From Candidatus Blautia excrementipullorum (GTDB lineage: Bacteria > Bacillota > Clostridia > Lachnospirales > Lachnospiraceae), in the NCBI GenBank assembly GCA_019118645.1, contig DWYN01000119.1, positions 1 to 40,778 of the forward strand: DNA of 40,778 bases, read 5' to 3'. The notes under the pieces are model-generated. The model did no database searches. It was not told the origin of the DNA and saw only the letters and a program-made list of their open reading frames with translations. This document shows positions 32,002-39,331 of this stretch, in pieces (the first letter of the stretch is position 1; each line of letters opens with the position of its first letter). Made by a program: the position numbers and the translations under genes.

Positions 32002-33188
32002 ATTTCCACTCCTGCCCGATTCAGCTTTTCCCTGTTATAAAGTTCCCCGGTCTTTACCAGCCCGCTGTCCTCCTGCCAGCGGTAAAGAGTTCTGGTCTGT
32101 ATTTCATGATTTTCAAATCCGCACACCTCCACGATTTCCAGAACTTTTCTGGACTTGTCCCGAAGTCTTCCCAGATGTATCAGTATATCCACCCCCGAGG
32201 CGATCTGCCTCCGGATTGCCTCCAGAGGCAGATCCATTCCCATCAGCGTCATGGTCTCCAGGCGGCTCAGCATATCTCCCGCAGAGTTGGCATGGGCTGT
32301 GCTCAGACTGCCCTCATGCCCTGTATTCAGCGCCTGCAGCATATCCACCGCTTCCTCTCCCCGGACTTCTCCTACGATAATCCTGTCCGGCCTCATCCGA
32401 AGCGCTGTACGGATTAAATCCCGGATTGTAATGGCAGATCCGCCTTCCATATTGGCGGTCTTTGCCTCCAGTCTTACCAGATTCTTCACTCCCTGAATCT
32501 TCAGCTCAGCGTTGTCCTCAATGGTAATCAGACGTTCATCCCTGGGAATATAATCGGAAAGGGCGCCCAGGAAAGTCGTTTTCCCGCTTCCGGTGCCTCC
32601 GCCTATGACAATGGAATATCTTGCCCTCACCAGCGCCGCCAGAAACTCCGCACACGAGCGGGGCAGACTGCCCAGAGAGATCAGCTTCTCCATGGTGATT
32701 GGCCTGTCCGGAAAACGCCGGACTGTAAGAATCGGACCGTTCAGCGCAACTGGCGAAATCACCGCATTGACTCTGGCGCCGTTTTCCAGACGGGCGTCCA
32801 CAATAGGCATGGATTCATTGATCACCCGGTTGCACCGTCCGGCAATCTGCTGGATCACATCCTCAAGCTTTTCCTGGGAAGTAAAGCTCTTCCCCCACTC
32901 TTTCAGACTTCCGTTCCGCTCTATAAAAATCGCATCCGGTCCGTTCACCATAATTTCCGTCACTGTCTCATCCTCAATCAGCTCCTGGAGCACATCCAGC
33001 TTCCTGACAGAGTAAAACAGCTCCTGGCGCAGTTCCACTTTTTCCCTGAGTGAGATACAGGACTCCCGCATGCGGTTCAGAATCAGCCCGTCGATTTCTT
33101 TCAGGATTTCACTGTCTGTCAGTTCTCTGGAGATGTCCAGCTTTTCCATCAGCAATGCTCTGAGCATCTGAAAAGTCTCTCTGTTCAT
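31998..33188 (-). CDS. tadA: Tad pilus assembly ATPase TadA/CpaF
   Basis: The 396-aa ATPase powers extrusion of Flp pili. Walker A GGGTGSGKT is at 196-204, the Asp box ITIEDNAEL at 221-229, Walker B RPDRIIVGEVRG at 267-278 and the His box LNTGHEGSLSTAHAN at 287-301: a full secretion ATPase set of the CpaF branch. A helical N-terminal domain (1-100) precedes it. The start ATG 33188 overlaps the tadZ-like stop in ATGA (33185-33188), with AAGGA upstream. It is the best-supported marker that this locus is a Tad pilus and not type II secretion, because TadB, TadC and Flp follow in order. Confidence 0.95.
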   Translation of the reverse strand: MNRETFQMLRALLMEKLDISRELTDSEILKEIDGLILNRMRESCISLREKVELRQELFYSVRKLDVLQELIEDETVTEIMVNGPDAIFIERNGSLKEWGKSFTSQEKLEDVIQQIAGRCNRVINESMPIVDARLENGARVNAVISPVALNGPILTVRRFPDRPITMEKLISLGSLPRSCAEFLAALVRARYSIVIGGGTGSGKTTFLGALSDYIPRDERLITIEDNAELKIQGVKNLVRLEAKTANMEGGSAITIRDLIRTALRMRPDRIIVGEVRGEEAVDMLQALNTGHEGSLSTAHANSAGDMLSRLETMTLMGMDLPLEAIRRQIASGVDILIHLGRLRDKSRKVLEIVEVCGFENHEIQTRTLYRWQEDSGLVKTGELYNREKLNRAGVEI

Positions 33189-34198
33189 ACCTGTCCTTTC
33201 CGTACCATTTCCCGTACATAATCTCCGAGTTCACTCCACACAAGCTGTTCTGCCCGAAAGTCCCCCTGCTGAATCCCGCTGTAAAACGGAAGCTTCATTT
33301 TCACTGTTTTGGAAAGTATCTGAGAATAATCGAGAAGCTGCAGAAGCTTTTCAAACTGGAGAATTTTGCATACAGACATTTTGTCGGAGCGCACGGGCAT
33401 ATAGACGATCCGGCACATATCCAGAAGCTGGAAGACTTCGTCGATTCCGTTTCCGATGTCAAGAATAAGCACCTCGTAGGAAGTATGCAGGACAATCTCC
33501 TGTATCAGGCAGGCCCAGTCCTGCCAGGGAGTTCCCCGGATGTCAAGAGGAGACTGCACCGGCGGAATAAAATCAAGAGTTCCTGCGTTCTGCACTATCC
33601 CGCTGATCTTTACGGAAAGGCTGTTTTCGCCCTGCCGCACAAAATACAGGAGATCGCTGAGCGTTCCCGGAAAGCTCTGCCCGAACAGTTCTTCAAATCC
33701 GGAGTATTCTTCTAAATTCAGATACAGTACAGGTTTCTCCTTTGCAAGAATCTGCCCCAGAGTCAATGCAAAAGAAGTCTTGAGACACCGCCCCAGGGGA
33801 GAATAAATTCCAAGAATCTCTGTCTCCTTTTTCAATGCCGGGGACTGCAGAGGCAGAACTGCCTTCTCTTCCCCGTATCTGGCCATTACTTCTCTCACCA
33901 CCTGGGAGGACGCCTGGTACTTGTAGACGCCGGCGTAGCCGCTCAGCTCAGGAGGCTGCACGCCTTCCGTGAGAATAACCACTTTTCCTATATCCATCTC
34001 CTGAATCTCTCTGCACATAGCTTCCGCCGAGATCAGAAGAAGTTCAATGTGATTCTTCCCCGCAAAAGCGATCAGGCTTTCCGCACTGGTAAACGCCTGA
34101 ACCTCAAAGGGCATATTTTTCTTTCGATTCAGATAGTCCATGAAATTCCTGGCATATTCCGCCTCTGTATCACAGACTGCAAAAATTTGTTTTTTCAA
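33185..34198 (-). CDS. tadZ: TadZ/CpaE-like positioning ATPase
   Basis: The 337-aa protein has an N-terminal receiver-like domain (3-110; AVCDTEAEYARNFMDYL and an atypical phosphoacceptor region) and a ParA/MinD-type ATPase domain (from about 125). The P-loop is degenerate: YSPLGRCLKTSFALT keeps GxxxKTS but lacks the usual KGG. Other stretches are LYLNLEEYSGFEEL and YEVLILDIGNG, an intact acidic site. TadZ proteins set the site of pilus assembly. The start is TTG 34198 behind GGGAGG with spacing 6; TTGA forms an overlap with the upstream peptidase stop, so the two are translated in tandem. A longer open frame upstream is not coding. Symbol by synteny. Confidence 0.85.
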   Translation of the reverse strand: MKKQIFAVCDTEAEYARNFMDYLNRKKNMPFEVQAFTSAESLIAFAGKNHIELLLISAEAMCREIQEMDIGKVVILTEGVQPPELSGYAGVYKYQASSQVVREVMARYGEEKAVLPLQSPALKKETEILGIYSPLGRCLKTSFALTLGQILAKEKPVLYLNLEEYSGFEELFGQSFPGTLSDLLYFVRQGENSLSVKISGIVQNAGTLDFIPPVQSPLDIRGTPWQDWACLIQEIVLHTSYEVLILDIGNGIDEVFQLLDMCRIVYMPVRSDKMSVCKILQFEKLLQLLDYSQILSKTVKMKLPFYSGIQQGDFRAEQLVWSELGDYVREMVRKGQV

Positions 34199-34737
34199 TA
34201 CATACCTCCCGCATAGAACAGCACACTCATAAAGATGGGAACCGTGAAATGAAAGTTCTCCCAGGCTTCCCCTTTTCTGTAGTAGGGCCGGCGTCTTCCC
34301 GCCCTCCGGCAGTGATCCAGATATTCCAGCAGATATCGGAGCCTTTCCCGGAATCCGCCGCAGATCACCAGAATTCCCAGGGAAATCACTGCCCCGGCTG
34401 CAAAAGCCGCCGCAATGCAGCGCAGAACAGCCTCTGGTCCCATAATGCCTCCAAGAGCGCAGAACAGCTTGATATCTCCGGGACCCAGCATGCGAAAATA
34501 GAACAGCCATCCCAGAAGAAACACAGGCAGGACAACTCCAAGAACAAATTCTCCTGTTCCTCTCCCCGCCTCCATCCGGCTGATAACAAAACCGGCAAGA
34601 AGGGAGCAGCAGATCCATCTGTTGCTGATCCGCATACAGAAAAGATCCATCATAACAGACACTCCGGCCACAGTAAGCGCCAGCATTCTGTCAATCGTAA
34701 TCCGGCTACACACTCCTTTCCATAATGAAATTTTCAT
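34195..34737 (-). CDS. A24 prepilin peptidase (first gene of the Tad operon)
   Basis: The protein (about 180 aa) is a membrane aspartyl protease with Asp in MMDLFCMRISN and the GxGD motif in MLGPGDIKLFCALGG. Several hydrophobic helices and a basic loop (RRAGRRRPYYRK) follow. It is one of two A24 enzymes here and, being first, may serve the Flp pilin. The start is uncertain: ATG 34737 has no clear site; GTG 34713 overlaps a strong AAAGGAG; an ATT at 34701 lies 11 bases after that site. The ATG gives the safest boundary. It overlaps the TTG of tadZ by 3 bases of its stop. The promoter lies at 34802-34830. Confidence 0.78.
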   Translation of the reverse strand: MKISLWKGVCSRITIDRMLALTVAGVSVMMDLFCMRISNRWICCSLLAGFVISRMEAGRGTGEFVLGVVLPVFLLGWLFYFRMLGPGDIKLFCALGGIMGPEAVLRCIAAAFAAGAVISLGILVICGGFRERLRYLLEYLDHCRRAGRRRPYYRKGEAWENFHFTVPIFMSVLFYAGGMY

Positions 34738-34801
34738 AAAAAATGGGATTTTATCCGTCTGACCTGACGGCAGGAATACCAGAAGATCTCTGGTGAGTTT
34801 T

Positions 34802-34830
34802 ATTATAGAATACAGGTTATGGAATGTCCA
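34802..34830 (-). promoter_or_regulatory. Tad operon promoter
   Basis: On minus, TGGACA (34825-34830) and TATAAT (34802-34807) are exactly 17 bases apart: 5 of 6 and 6 of 6 matches. Transcription would begin near 34795. This is among the strongest vegetative promoters in the window. Confidence 0.8.
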
Positions 34831-34892
34831 GAAAATTCGTTCGCCAAATCCCGACACCGGGATCTGACATTTCCGGACAAACCAGTATTTTA

Positions 34893-34921
34893 TTGCATCC
34901 TGCTATTTTTTTCTGTATAAT
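34893..34921 (+). promoter_or_regulatory. promoter for the GNAT acetyltransferase gene
   Basis: TTGCAT (34893-34898) and a perfect TATAAT (34916-34921) are 17 bases apart. It diverges from the Tad promoter about 65 bases away. Confidence 0.75.
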
Positions 34922-34976
34922 ACTGAAAGATGTGTAAGAGACGCAGGCGATTCTAAATTACAGAGGAGACGACAGC

Positions 34977-35747
34977 ATGGAAACAAATATCAAGAAAATC
35001 GAGGACATGTCGCTGAATGCATGGCCATCCCATAAAATGGAGCTTTATGACGGCTGGATTCTGCGCTTCTCCTATTTTTACACACACAGAACCAACAGCG
35101 TAGAGCAGTTCGGAACCTCCTCCCTTCCCTGGCGGGAAAAAATCCCTTACTGTGAAAGAGAATACAAACGTCTGGGAACCCCGGCAATTTTCAAAATCAG
35201 TCCCCTGGTATCCCCGGACTTTGATTATACTCTGGAAAACCGCGGATATGAAATCCAGCATACTACGGACGTCATGACGGTCTGTCTGGACGAGGCCCTG
35301 CTGAACGCCCCCTTTCCGGACGTCACTTTTTCTCCCTCCATTCCGGACGCCTGGATCTACAGCCTGTTTGACCTGAAGGGAACCACCAGCATCATCCACC
35401 GCACAGTAGTTCCTTCCATGTACCGGGCCATTCCCAAAGAAACCGTCTGTGCCTCTGTTCAGAAAGACGGGCGGATTATCGCCACCGGACTCGGGATTCT
35501 GGACCGCGACTACATTGGAATCTATGCCATTCATGTAAAAGAACAGTACCGCCGGCAGGGCCTGGCCCGCCAGATCTGCACCGGACTGCTTACTGAGGGA
35601 ATGAAAAAGGGAGCGCAGAACGCCTACCTTCAGGTAGTAGAGGGAAATACCTCCGCACAGAAGCTCTATTCCTCTCTTGGGTTCCGGCATTTTTATACTT
35701 ACTGGTTCCGGGTACAGCCCCCGGACAAAATTCAGAATAACGCCTGA
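34977..35747 (+). CDS. GNAT family N-acetyltransferase
   Basis: The 256-aa protein has a C-terminal GNAT domain (about 130-250) with the acetyl-CoA loop VKEQYRRQGLARQICTGLL and the closing strand LQVVEGNTSAQKLYSSLGF. The N-terminal half (HKMELYDGWILRFSYFYTHR, then SLPWREKIPYCEREY) is a second, degenerate GNAT-like half found in two-domain acetyltransferases. The substrate is unknown. ATG 34977 has GAGGAG upstream and a good promoter. It is monocistronic, with a hairpin at 35755-35784. Confidence 0.88.
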   Translation: METNIKKIEDMSLNAWPSHKMELYDGWILRFSYFYTHRTNSVEQFGTSSLPWREKIPYCEREYKRLGTPAIFKISPLVSPDFDYTLENRGYEIQHTTDVMTVCLDEALLNAPFPDVTFSPSIPDAWIYSLFDLKGTTSIIHRTVVPSMYRAIPKETVCASVQKDGRIIATGLGILDRDYIGIYAIHVKEQYRRQGLARQICTGLLTEGMKKGAQNAYLQVVEGNTSAQKLYSSLGFRHFYTYWFRVQPPDKIQNNA

Positions 35748-35754
35748 TATTACT

Positions 35755-35784
35755 ACAGGGCGCAGCTTTTTGGCTGCGCCCTGT
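35755..35784 (+). terminator. hairpin downstream of the acetyltransferase gene
   Basis: A perfect 12-bp stem (35755-35766 with 35773-35784) encloses a T-rich loop. Only three T residues follow on plus, so termination may be inefficient. Confidence 0.6.
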
Positions 35785-35841
35785 TTCGGGGAATCGTATT
35801 TCTTTACATTTTTTCTTTGTCAGATTTTCTTATCTGAAAAG

Positions 35842-36411
35842 TCACACTGTCTTTTTCTTCAGGACTGCCGGAGTCACAGTTCCCACAACCAGAGAGGTAA
35901 GAGGACTGAAATACATCAGGCAGGTCAACACACTGTAAATCGGAATCAGAACAACGAACTGAACCAGTCTTCCCGGTATAATCGTATAAAAATTGTATCC
36001 CTCAAAAATTACCAGTCCCATGGTGGTCAGCACCAGAGAACTCAGAACAGCTGTAGCAACAACAGAAATCACAATTCCTGCCGTCTTGCCTTTCTTAGTC
36101 CTGTTGGCATACAGAGGCTTTGCCAGAGCGGGAAGAAGTCCCCAGCAAATCGCCGCCGCGGTAATAAAGGGGTCTATGGCGTATCCCTTCATGAAGCATC
36201 CGAGGATATCAGCGCTCAGGCCGCAGACAGCGCCTGCTGCCGGTCCCATCCACAGACCTGCCAGAATCGTGCACACGCTTCCCACAGAAATCCGGTATGC
36301 TCCCAGCTCTACTACAAACACTCTTGTAAGCACAAGATGCATAGCCACCAGAAGAGCCATAAACACCAGAGTCTTCACATTCCAATAAGTTTTGTACTTG
36401 TTTTTCTGCAT
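35842..36411 (-). CDS. folT: folate ECF transporter S component
   Basis: The 189-aa protein has about six membrane helices and the folate S-component pattern YRISVGSVCTILAGLWMGP, then GAVCGLSADILGCFMKG. S components bind the vitamin and dock with a shared EcfAAT energising module, which is not in this window. The start ATG 36411 has GGAGGTG upstream. Control is expected from the tetrahydrofolate riboswitch at 36498-36605, which supports the folate assignment independently of the protein sequence. Confidence 0.9.
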   Translation of the reverse strand: MQKNKYKTYWNVKTLVFMALLVAMHLVLTRVFVVELGAYRISVGSVCTILAGLWMGPAAGAVCGLSADILGCFMKGYAIDPFITAAAICWGLLPALAKPLYANRTKKGKTAGIVISVVATAVLSSLVLTTMGLVIFEGYNFYTIIPGRLVQFVVLIPIYSVLTCLMYFSPLTSLVVGTVTPAVLKKKTV

Positions 36412-36497
36412 AATAAAAACACCTCCATAATGTTTTCACAGAATTAGAGTAGTTACCATAAATAATAATCCCTCCACATTATGAGATGTTCTCATAT

Positions 36498-36605
36498 GTA
36501 GCAACGGGTGCGGAAAATATATCGTAAGCCTTCTCCTTCCTGCAGCTTTTCGTTTCACGGCGACTCCCCAGCCAATGAACACTTAACGCATAAATTCCTA
36601 CTTCG
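36498..36605 (-). promoter_or_regulatory. tetrahydrofolate (THF) riboswitch for folT
   Basis: The minus strand carries ATGCGTTAAGTGT (conserved THF aptamer core; rc at 36579-36591), then AACGAAAAGC and a closing GCACCCGTTGCTAC. The ends GTAG (36598-36601) and CTAC (36498-36501) can pair as P1. Downstream, TATGAGA/TCTCATA forms a hairpin and its ATAATG region can pair with CATTATG beside the ribosome binding site, so control is probably translational. Confidence 0.85.
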
Positions 36606-36625
36606 CTATTATTTACTTGACCCTA

Positions 36626-36653
36626 AGTATATCACACTCTGCAGATATTTCAA
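36626..36653 (-). promoter_or_regulatory. folT promoter
   Basis: On minus, TTGAAA (36648-36653) and TATACT (36626-36631) are 16 bases apart. The start, near 36619, lies just upstream of the riboswitch. Confidence 0.7.
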
Positions 36654-36891
36654 TAGCTTTTGTTAAAGAAATCACATAATTTTTCCGCATTCTTTTCCGG
36701 CACCGCCGAACCGCGTTTTTAAAAGGAAAACCGGCTGTTTCTGTGGTTTGTATGTGGAAGTTTGCAGAGGTTTCTGATATAATGAAAACGTTCAGCAGGT
36801 GAGAAACTCTTTCCTGCTTTGTATTGTTTTGAATTTTTTTCATATACTATCATAAGTGCAAACTACAGACTGTTTTCATGGAGGATGTATG
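36654..36891. other. intergenic region between folT promoter and the small CxxC gene
   Basis: No coding frame is convincing here. On plus, TGATATAAT at about 36775-36783 is an extended -10 candidate for the small CxxC gene, with no good -35. A second -10-like TATACT lies near 36843-36848. Confidence 0.4.
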
Positions 36892-37086
36892 ATGAATAAA
36901 AATTCAGACAAGAAAAAAGAAAATCCTTATAATATCTCGTATGAAAATTACCTGGATACCAACGCCTGTACAGAATGTACCGGTCTTATGCAGAACGCTG
37001 CCCGGAACCGGGATGAGTGGGAAGCATATCGTGAAATTTTTGATTTTTCGGCCCAGGCGCCGGAATCAGAAACACCCCGGGACTGA
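36892..37086 (+). CDS. small CxxC protein of unknown function
   Basis: The 64-aa protein reads MNKNSDKKKENPYNISYENY, then LDTNACTECTGLMQNAA and a short acidic tail. The CTEC pair may bind a metal or be redox-active. There is no signal peptide. Similar short proteins with a DTNACTECTGL core recur, as I recall, in Lachnospiraceae; I know no function. GGAGG (36880-36884) precedes ATG 36892 by 7 bases; ATG 36889 is an alternative. The lipoprotein gene follows 48 bases later and is likely co-transcribed. Confidence 0.72.
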   Translation: MNKNSDKKKENPYNISYENYLDTNACTECTGLMQNAARNRDEWEAYREIFDFSAQAPESETPRD

Positions 37087-37134
37087 AGGCCCGCGCCCAA
37101 TATTCCGGTAATTTTATCCTGCCGGAGGAATTAG

Positions 37135-38274
37135 ATGAATAAATTACGCATTGCATGTATCTGTCTTCCCTGCGCCCTGCTTCTCGCCGGCTGCAGTCCC
37201 CGGGCTGTCATAGAGCAGTTCGTCTCCACAGACAACTCCGCTGTCCAGGAACCAGCCCCTGACAGTAAGCGTGTATATATGGATGAAATCCATGGAACAC
37301 TGGAAGATTTTGACGGAAGCCAGCTGACTCTGCTGGATGACCCGGACACCTATGTTTTTGATATTTCCCAGGCCGCCCTGGAATGTGAAGGCGGTATGAT
37401 CACCGGGGATGAGATCAGCGTCATTTACCAGGGACAGCTGACCAGTACGGACACCAGCACGGTGCAGGTATTAAAGGTGGTGGATGAATATCATAAGAAA
37501 ACACAGCTGGAAGAGAAAACCACCTACGGTCAGGTGCAGAATCTGACAGAAAATACCATTACCCTGAAGTCCCGCACCGGCCGTGTCGCCACCTACCCGA
37601 TTACAGGAACAGAACAATACTACCAGAACGGCATTCGAGCCGGCGTCTGGGTCTATCTGCATTATAAAGGCAGCTTCGGCCAGTCGAAATCCGACGACCC
37701 TGCGGTGCTCAACGCTTCCCATCTGAAAGTGCTCAGTGTTTCAGATATCGACCCTCTTGCCGTTCCTGCCCCTACCCCAACGCCTGTGCCGGCGGAAGGG
37801 CAGACTGCGGAACAGGAGAAAAAATTCCGGGCAGTGATTCAGAGCATCCGTCTGAACACCCTGCAGGTGACCGTGGCGAATTCCAGCACTGTCCTGAATC
37901 TGAATCTCTCGGGAATTCCCTGCTATTTCAGCGGAGGCGCTTCCTCAGGTTCCTCTGTGACAGTCACCTATACCGGAGACTTTAACGGGCAAAACCTTGA
38001 GGGAATCACTCTTTTAGGCGTCACTGGAGAAATTCCCGAAAATATGAATGAACGTGAGATCGGCTTTTCTGTTACAGGAGAAATCACCGCCTCCACGGCC
38101 AATACCATTACTCTGCTGACCACCGACGGCATAAGCGTCACCTGCCGTACAGACGGAGCCGATAACACTTCCACCGGCGGACTGCTGACCGGAAGCTCTG
38201 TCAAAGTTACTTTCAATCCGGCGGATTCCAGAGAATCCAACATATATACCTGTCTGAAAATTGAGGACGCCTGA
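37135..38274 (+). CDS. lipoprotein with repeated OB-like domains
   Basis: The 379-aa protein has a lipobox LLAGC (Cys20), so it is a diacylglycerol-anchored surface protein. After the linker come small beta-rich units with a shared theme: GTLEDFDGSQLTLLDD, GQVQNLTENTITLKSRTG, a third around AVIQSIRLNTLQVTV and a fourth GEITASTANTITLLTTDG, similar to DUF5666-type OB folds. A Pro-rich linker (PAPTPTPVPAEG) divides units 2 and 3. The function is unknown. GGAGG then AATTAG precedes ATG 37135. It is followed by a strong terminator at 38285-38342. Confidence 0.85.
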   Translation: MNKLRIACICLPCALLLAGCSPRAVIEQFVSTDNSAVQEPAPDSKRVYMDEIHGTLEDFDGSQLTLLDDPDTYVFDISQAALECEGGMITGDEISVIYQGQLTSTDTSTVQVLKVVDEYHKKTQLEEKTTYGQVQNLTENTITLKSRTGRVATYPITGTEQYYQNGIRAGVWVYLHYKGSFGQSKSDDPAVLNASHLKVLSVSDIDPLAVPAPTPTPVPAEGQTAEQEKKFRAVIQSIRLNTLQVTVANSSTVLNLNLSGIPCYFSGGASSGSSVTVTYTGDFNGQNLEGITLLGVTGEIPENMNEREIGFSVTGEITASTANTITLLTTDGISVTCRTDGADNTSTGGLLTGSSVKVTFNPADSRESNIYTCLKIEDA

Positions 38275-38284
38275 AATTTTCTAT

Positions 38285-38342
38285 TTTTTAAGGAGGCAGA
38301 CAAAAAGAGCGGAATCCGCCCCTTTGTCTGCCTCCTTAAAAA
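38285..38342. terminator. bidirectional rho-independent terminator
   Basis: A perfect 20-bp stem (38285-38304 with 38323-38342), AT-rich at its base with T runs both ways, lies between the convergent lipoprotein and amidohydrolase genes. Confidence 0.93.
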
Positions 38343-38362
38343 CTTTTTTCTTCTTCCTTTTC

Positions 38363-39232
38363 TCAGTTCCGGCGGAATCTTTTTTCTATCTCTTCCTGGC
38401 CCTGCCTGATCCATTGTTTTACCTCCGGGGAATCTCCCAGAGTATCCAGAAAAGCCCTGTACTCTTCCTGAATTCCGGCGCCGTGCATTACCCGGTAGGC
38501 TCCGGCGTCGCTTCCCAGAGCTGCTTTTACTCCCTTGTCATAAGCCTTCTTCAGATTTTCCTCACCGCTTCTGATAATCGGCCTCAGCACCTCGTCCTGA
38601 TATCTCCCGCAGCCCAAAAGATTTCTTACTGTCACAAGAGTAGGAACCCAGACAGTATGGCTGTCTGCCAGCATGGAAAGCGTTTCATCATCCATATAAT
38701 TTCCATGCTCCAGACTGTCCACTCCGGCTTCAACAGCGGCCCGGACTCCGCAGACGCCATTGGTGTGGCTCATCACGGCAAATCCTTCTTCGTGGGCAAT
38801 ATGTACCATTTCCCGCACTTCCGCTCCTTCCAGCGGCACGCCTGTAATCTTTCCGTGATTTTCGAAATCAAGAAGTCCTGTTGTCATAATTTTTATAAAA
38901 TCAGCGCCCTGTTTTTTTGCTTCCAGCACTAGCTGGTGAAATTCCTTCAGGCTGGAGAATCCTCTCCCCACAATTCCGCCGTAATGCCCCTCTTTATGTA
39001 TCGCGAAAACGGGAGTGCGGTAATCAATTCCGTATTCCGGGGCAAGCTTTTTTGCCAGGGCCGATACCCCCCGCGCATCTCCGCCGTCCCTTACAAAAGA
39101 GACTCCCGCCTTCTGATAAGTCTCCAGGCACTTTCGCACAAGCTGTTCATCCGGCCCATGTTCGTGCCTTTTTACCGCTGCCTGATAATTGATTCCGTCC
39201 ATAATTACATGGGCATGGCATTCCCCGAACAT
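38363..39232 (-). CDS. amidohydrolase family protein, short
   Basis: The 289-aa protein is a metal-dependent hydrolase of the amidohydrolase superfamily: HxH at 6-8 (ECHAHVIMDG), Lys in FIKIMTTG, His in VMSHTNG, His in SLEHGNY and Asp in LGSDAGAY. All metal-ligand positions are there, so it should be active. It begins directly at the first metal motif, lacking the usual N-terminal beta-sandwich, which is shorter than the imidazolonepropionase-like enzymes it resembles. The substrate is unknown. GAGGTG, 7 bases, then ATG 39232. It follows alaX by 99 bases. Confidence 0.87.
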   Translation of the reverse strand: MFGECHAHVIMDGINYQAAVKRHEHGPDEQLVRKCLETYQKAGVSFVRDGGDARGVSALAKKLAPEYGIDYRTPVFAIHKEGHYGGIVGRGFSSLKEFHQLVLEAKKQGADFIKIMTTGLLDFENHGKITGVPLEGAEVREMVHIAHEEGFAVMSHTNGVCGVRAAVEAGVDSLEHGNYMDDETLSMLADSHTVWVPTLVTVRNLLGCGRYQDEVLRPIIRSGEENLKKAYDKGVKAALGSDAGAYRVMHGAGIQEEYRAFLDTLGDSPEVKQWIRQGQEEIEKRFRRN

Positions 39233-39331
39233 TTTTTGTCACCTCATATATCTTTTGTCTTCCGTCTGATTTCTGAGTTTTTCTTCCTGAAAAGATTTTC
39301 CGCCAAAACCCGCAGCTCCGCCAGAGATATT

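Noticed and set aside
36613-36843. 76-codon minus-strand open frame upstream of folT
   Set aside because: It lies over the folT promoter and riboswitch edge, has no good ribosome binding site and no protein-like pattern.
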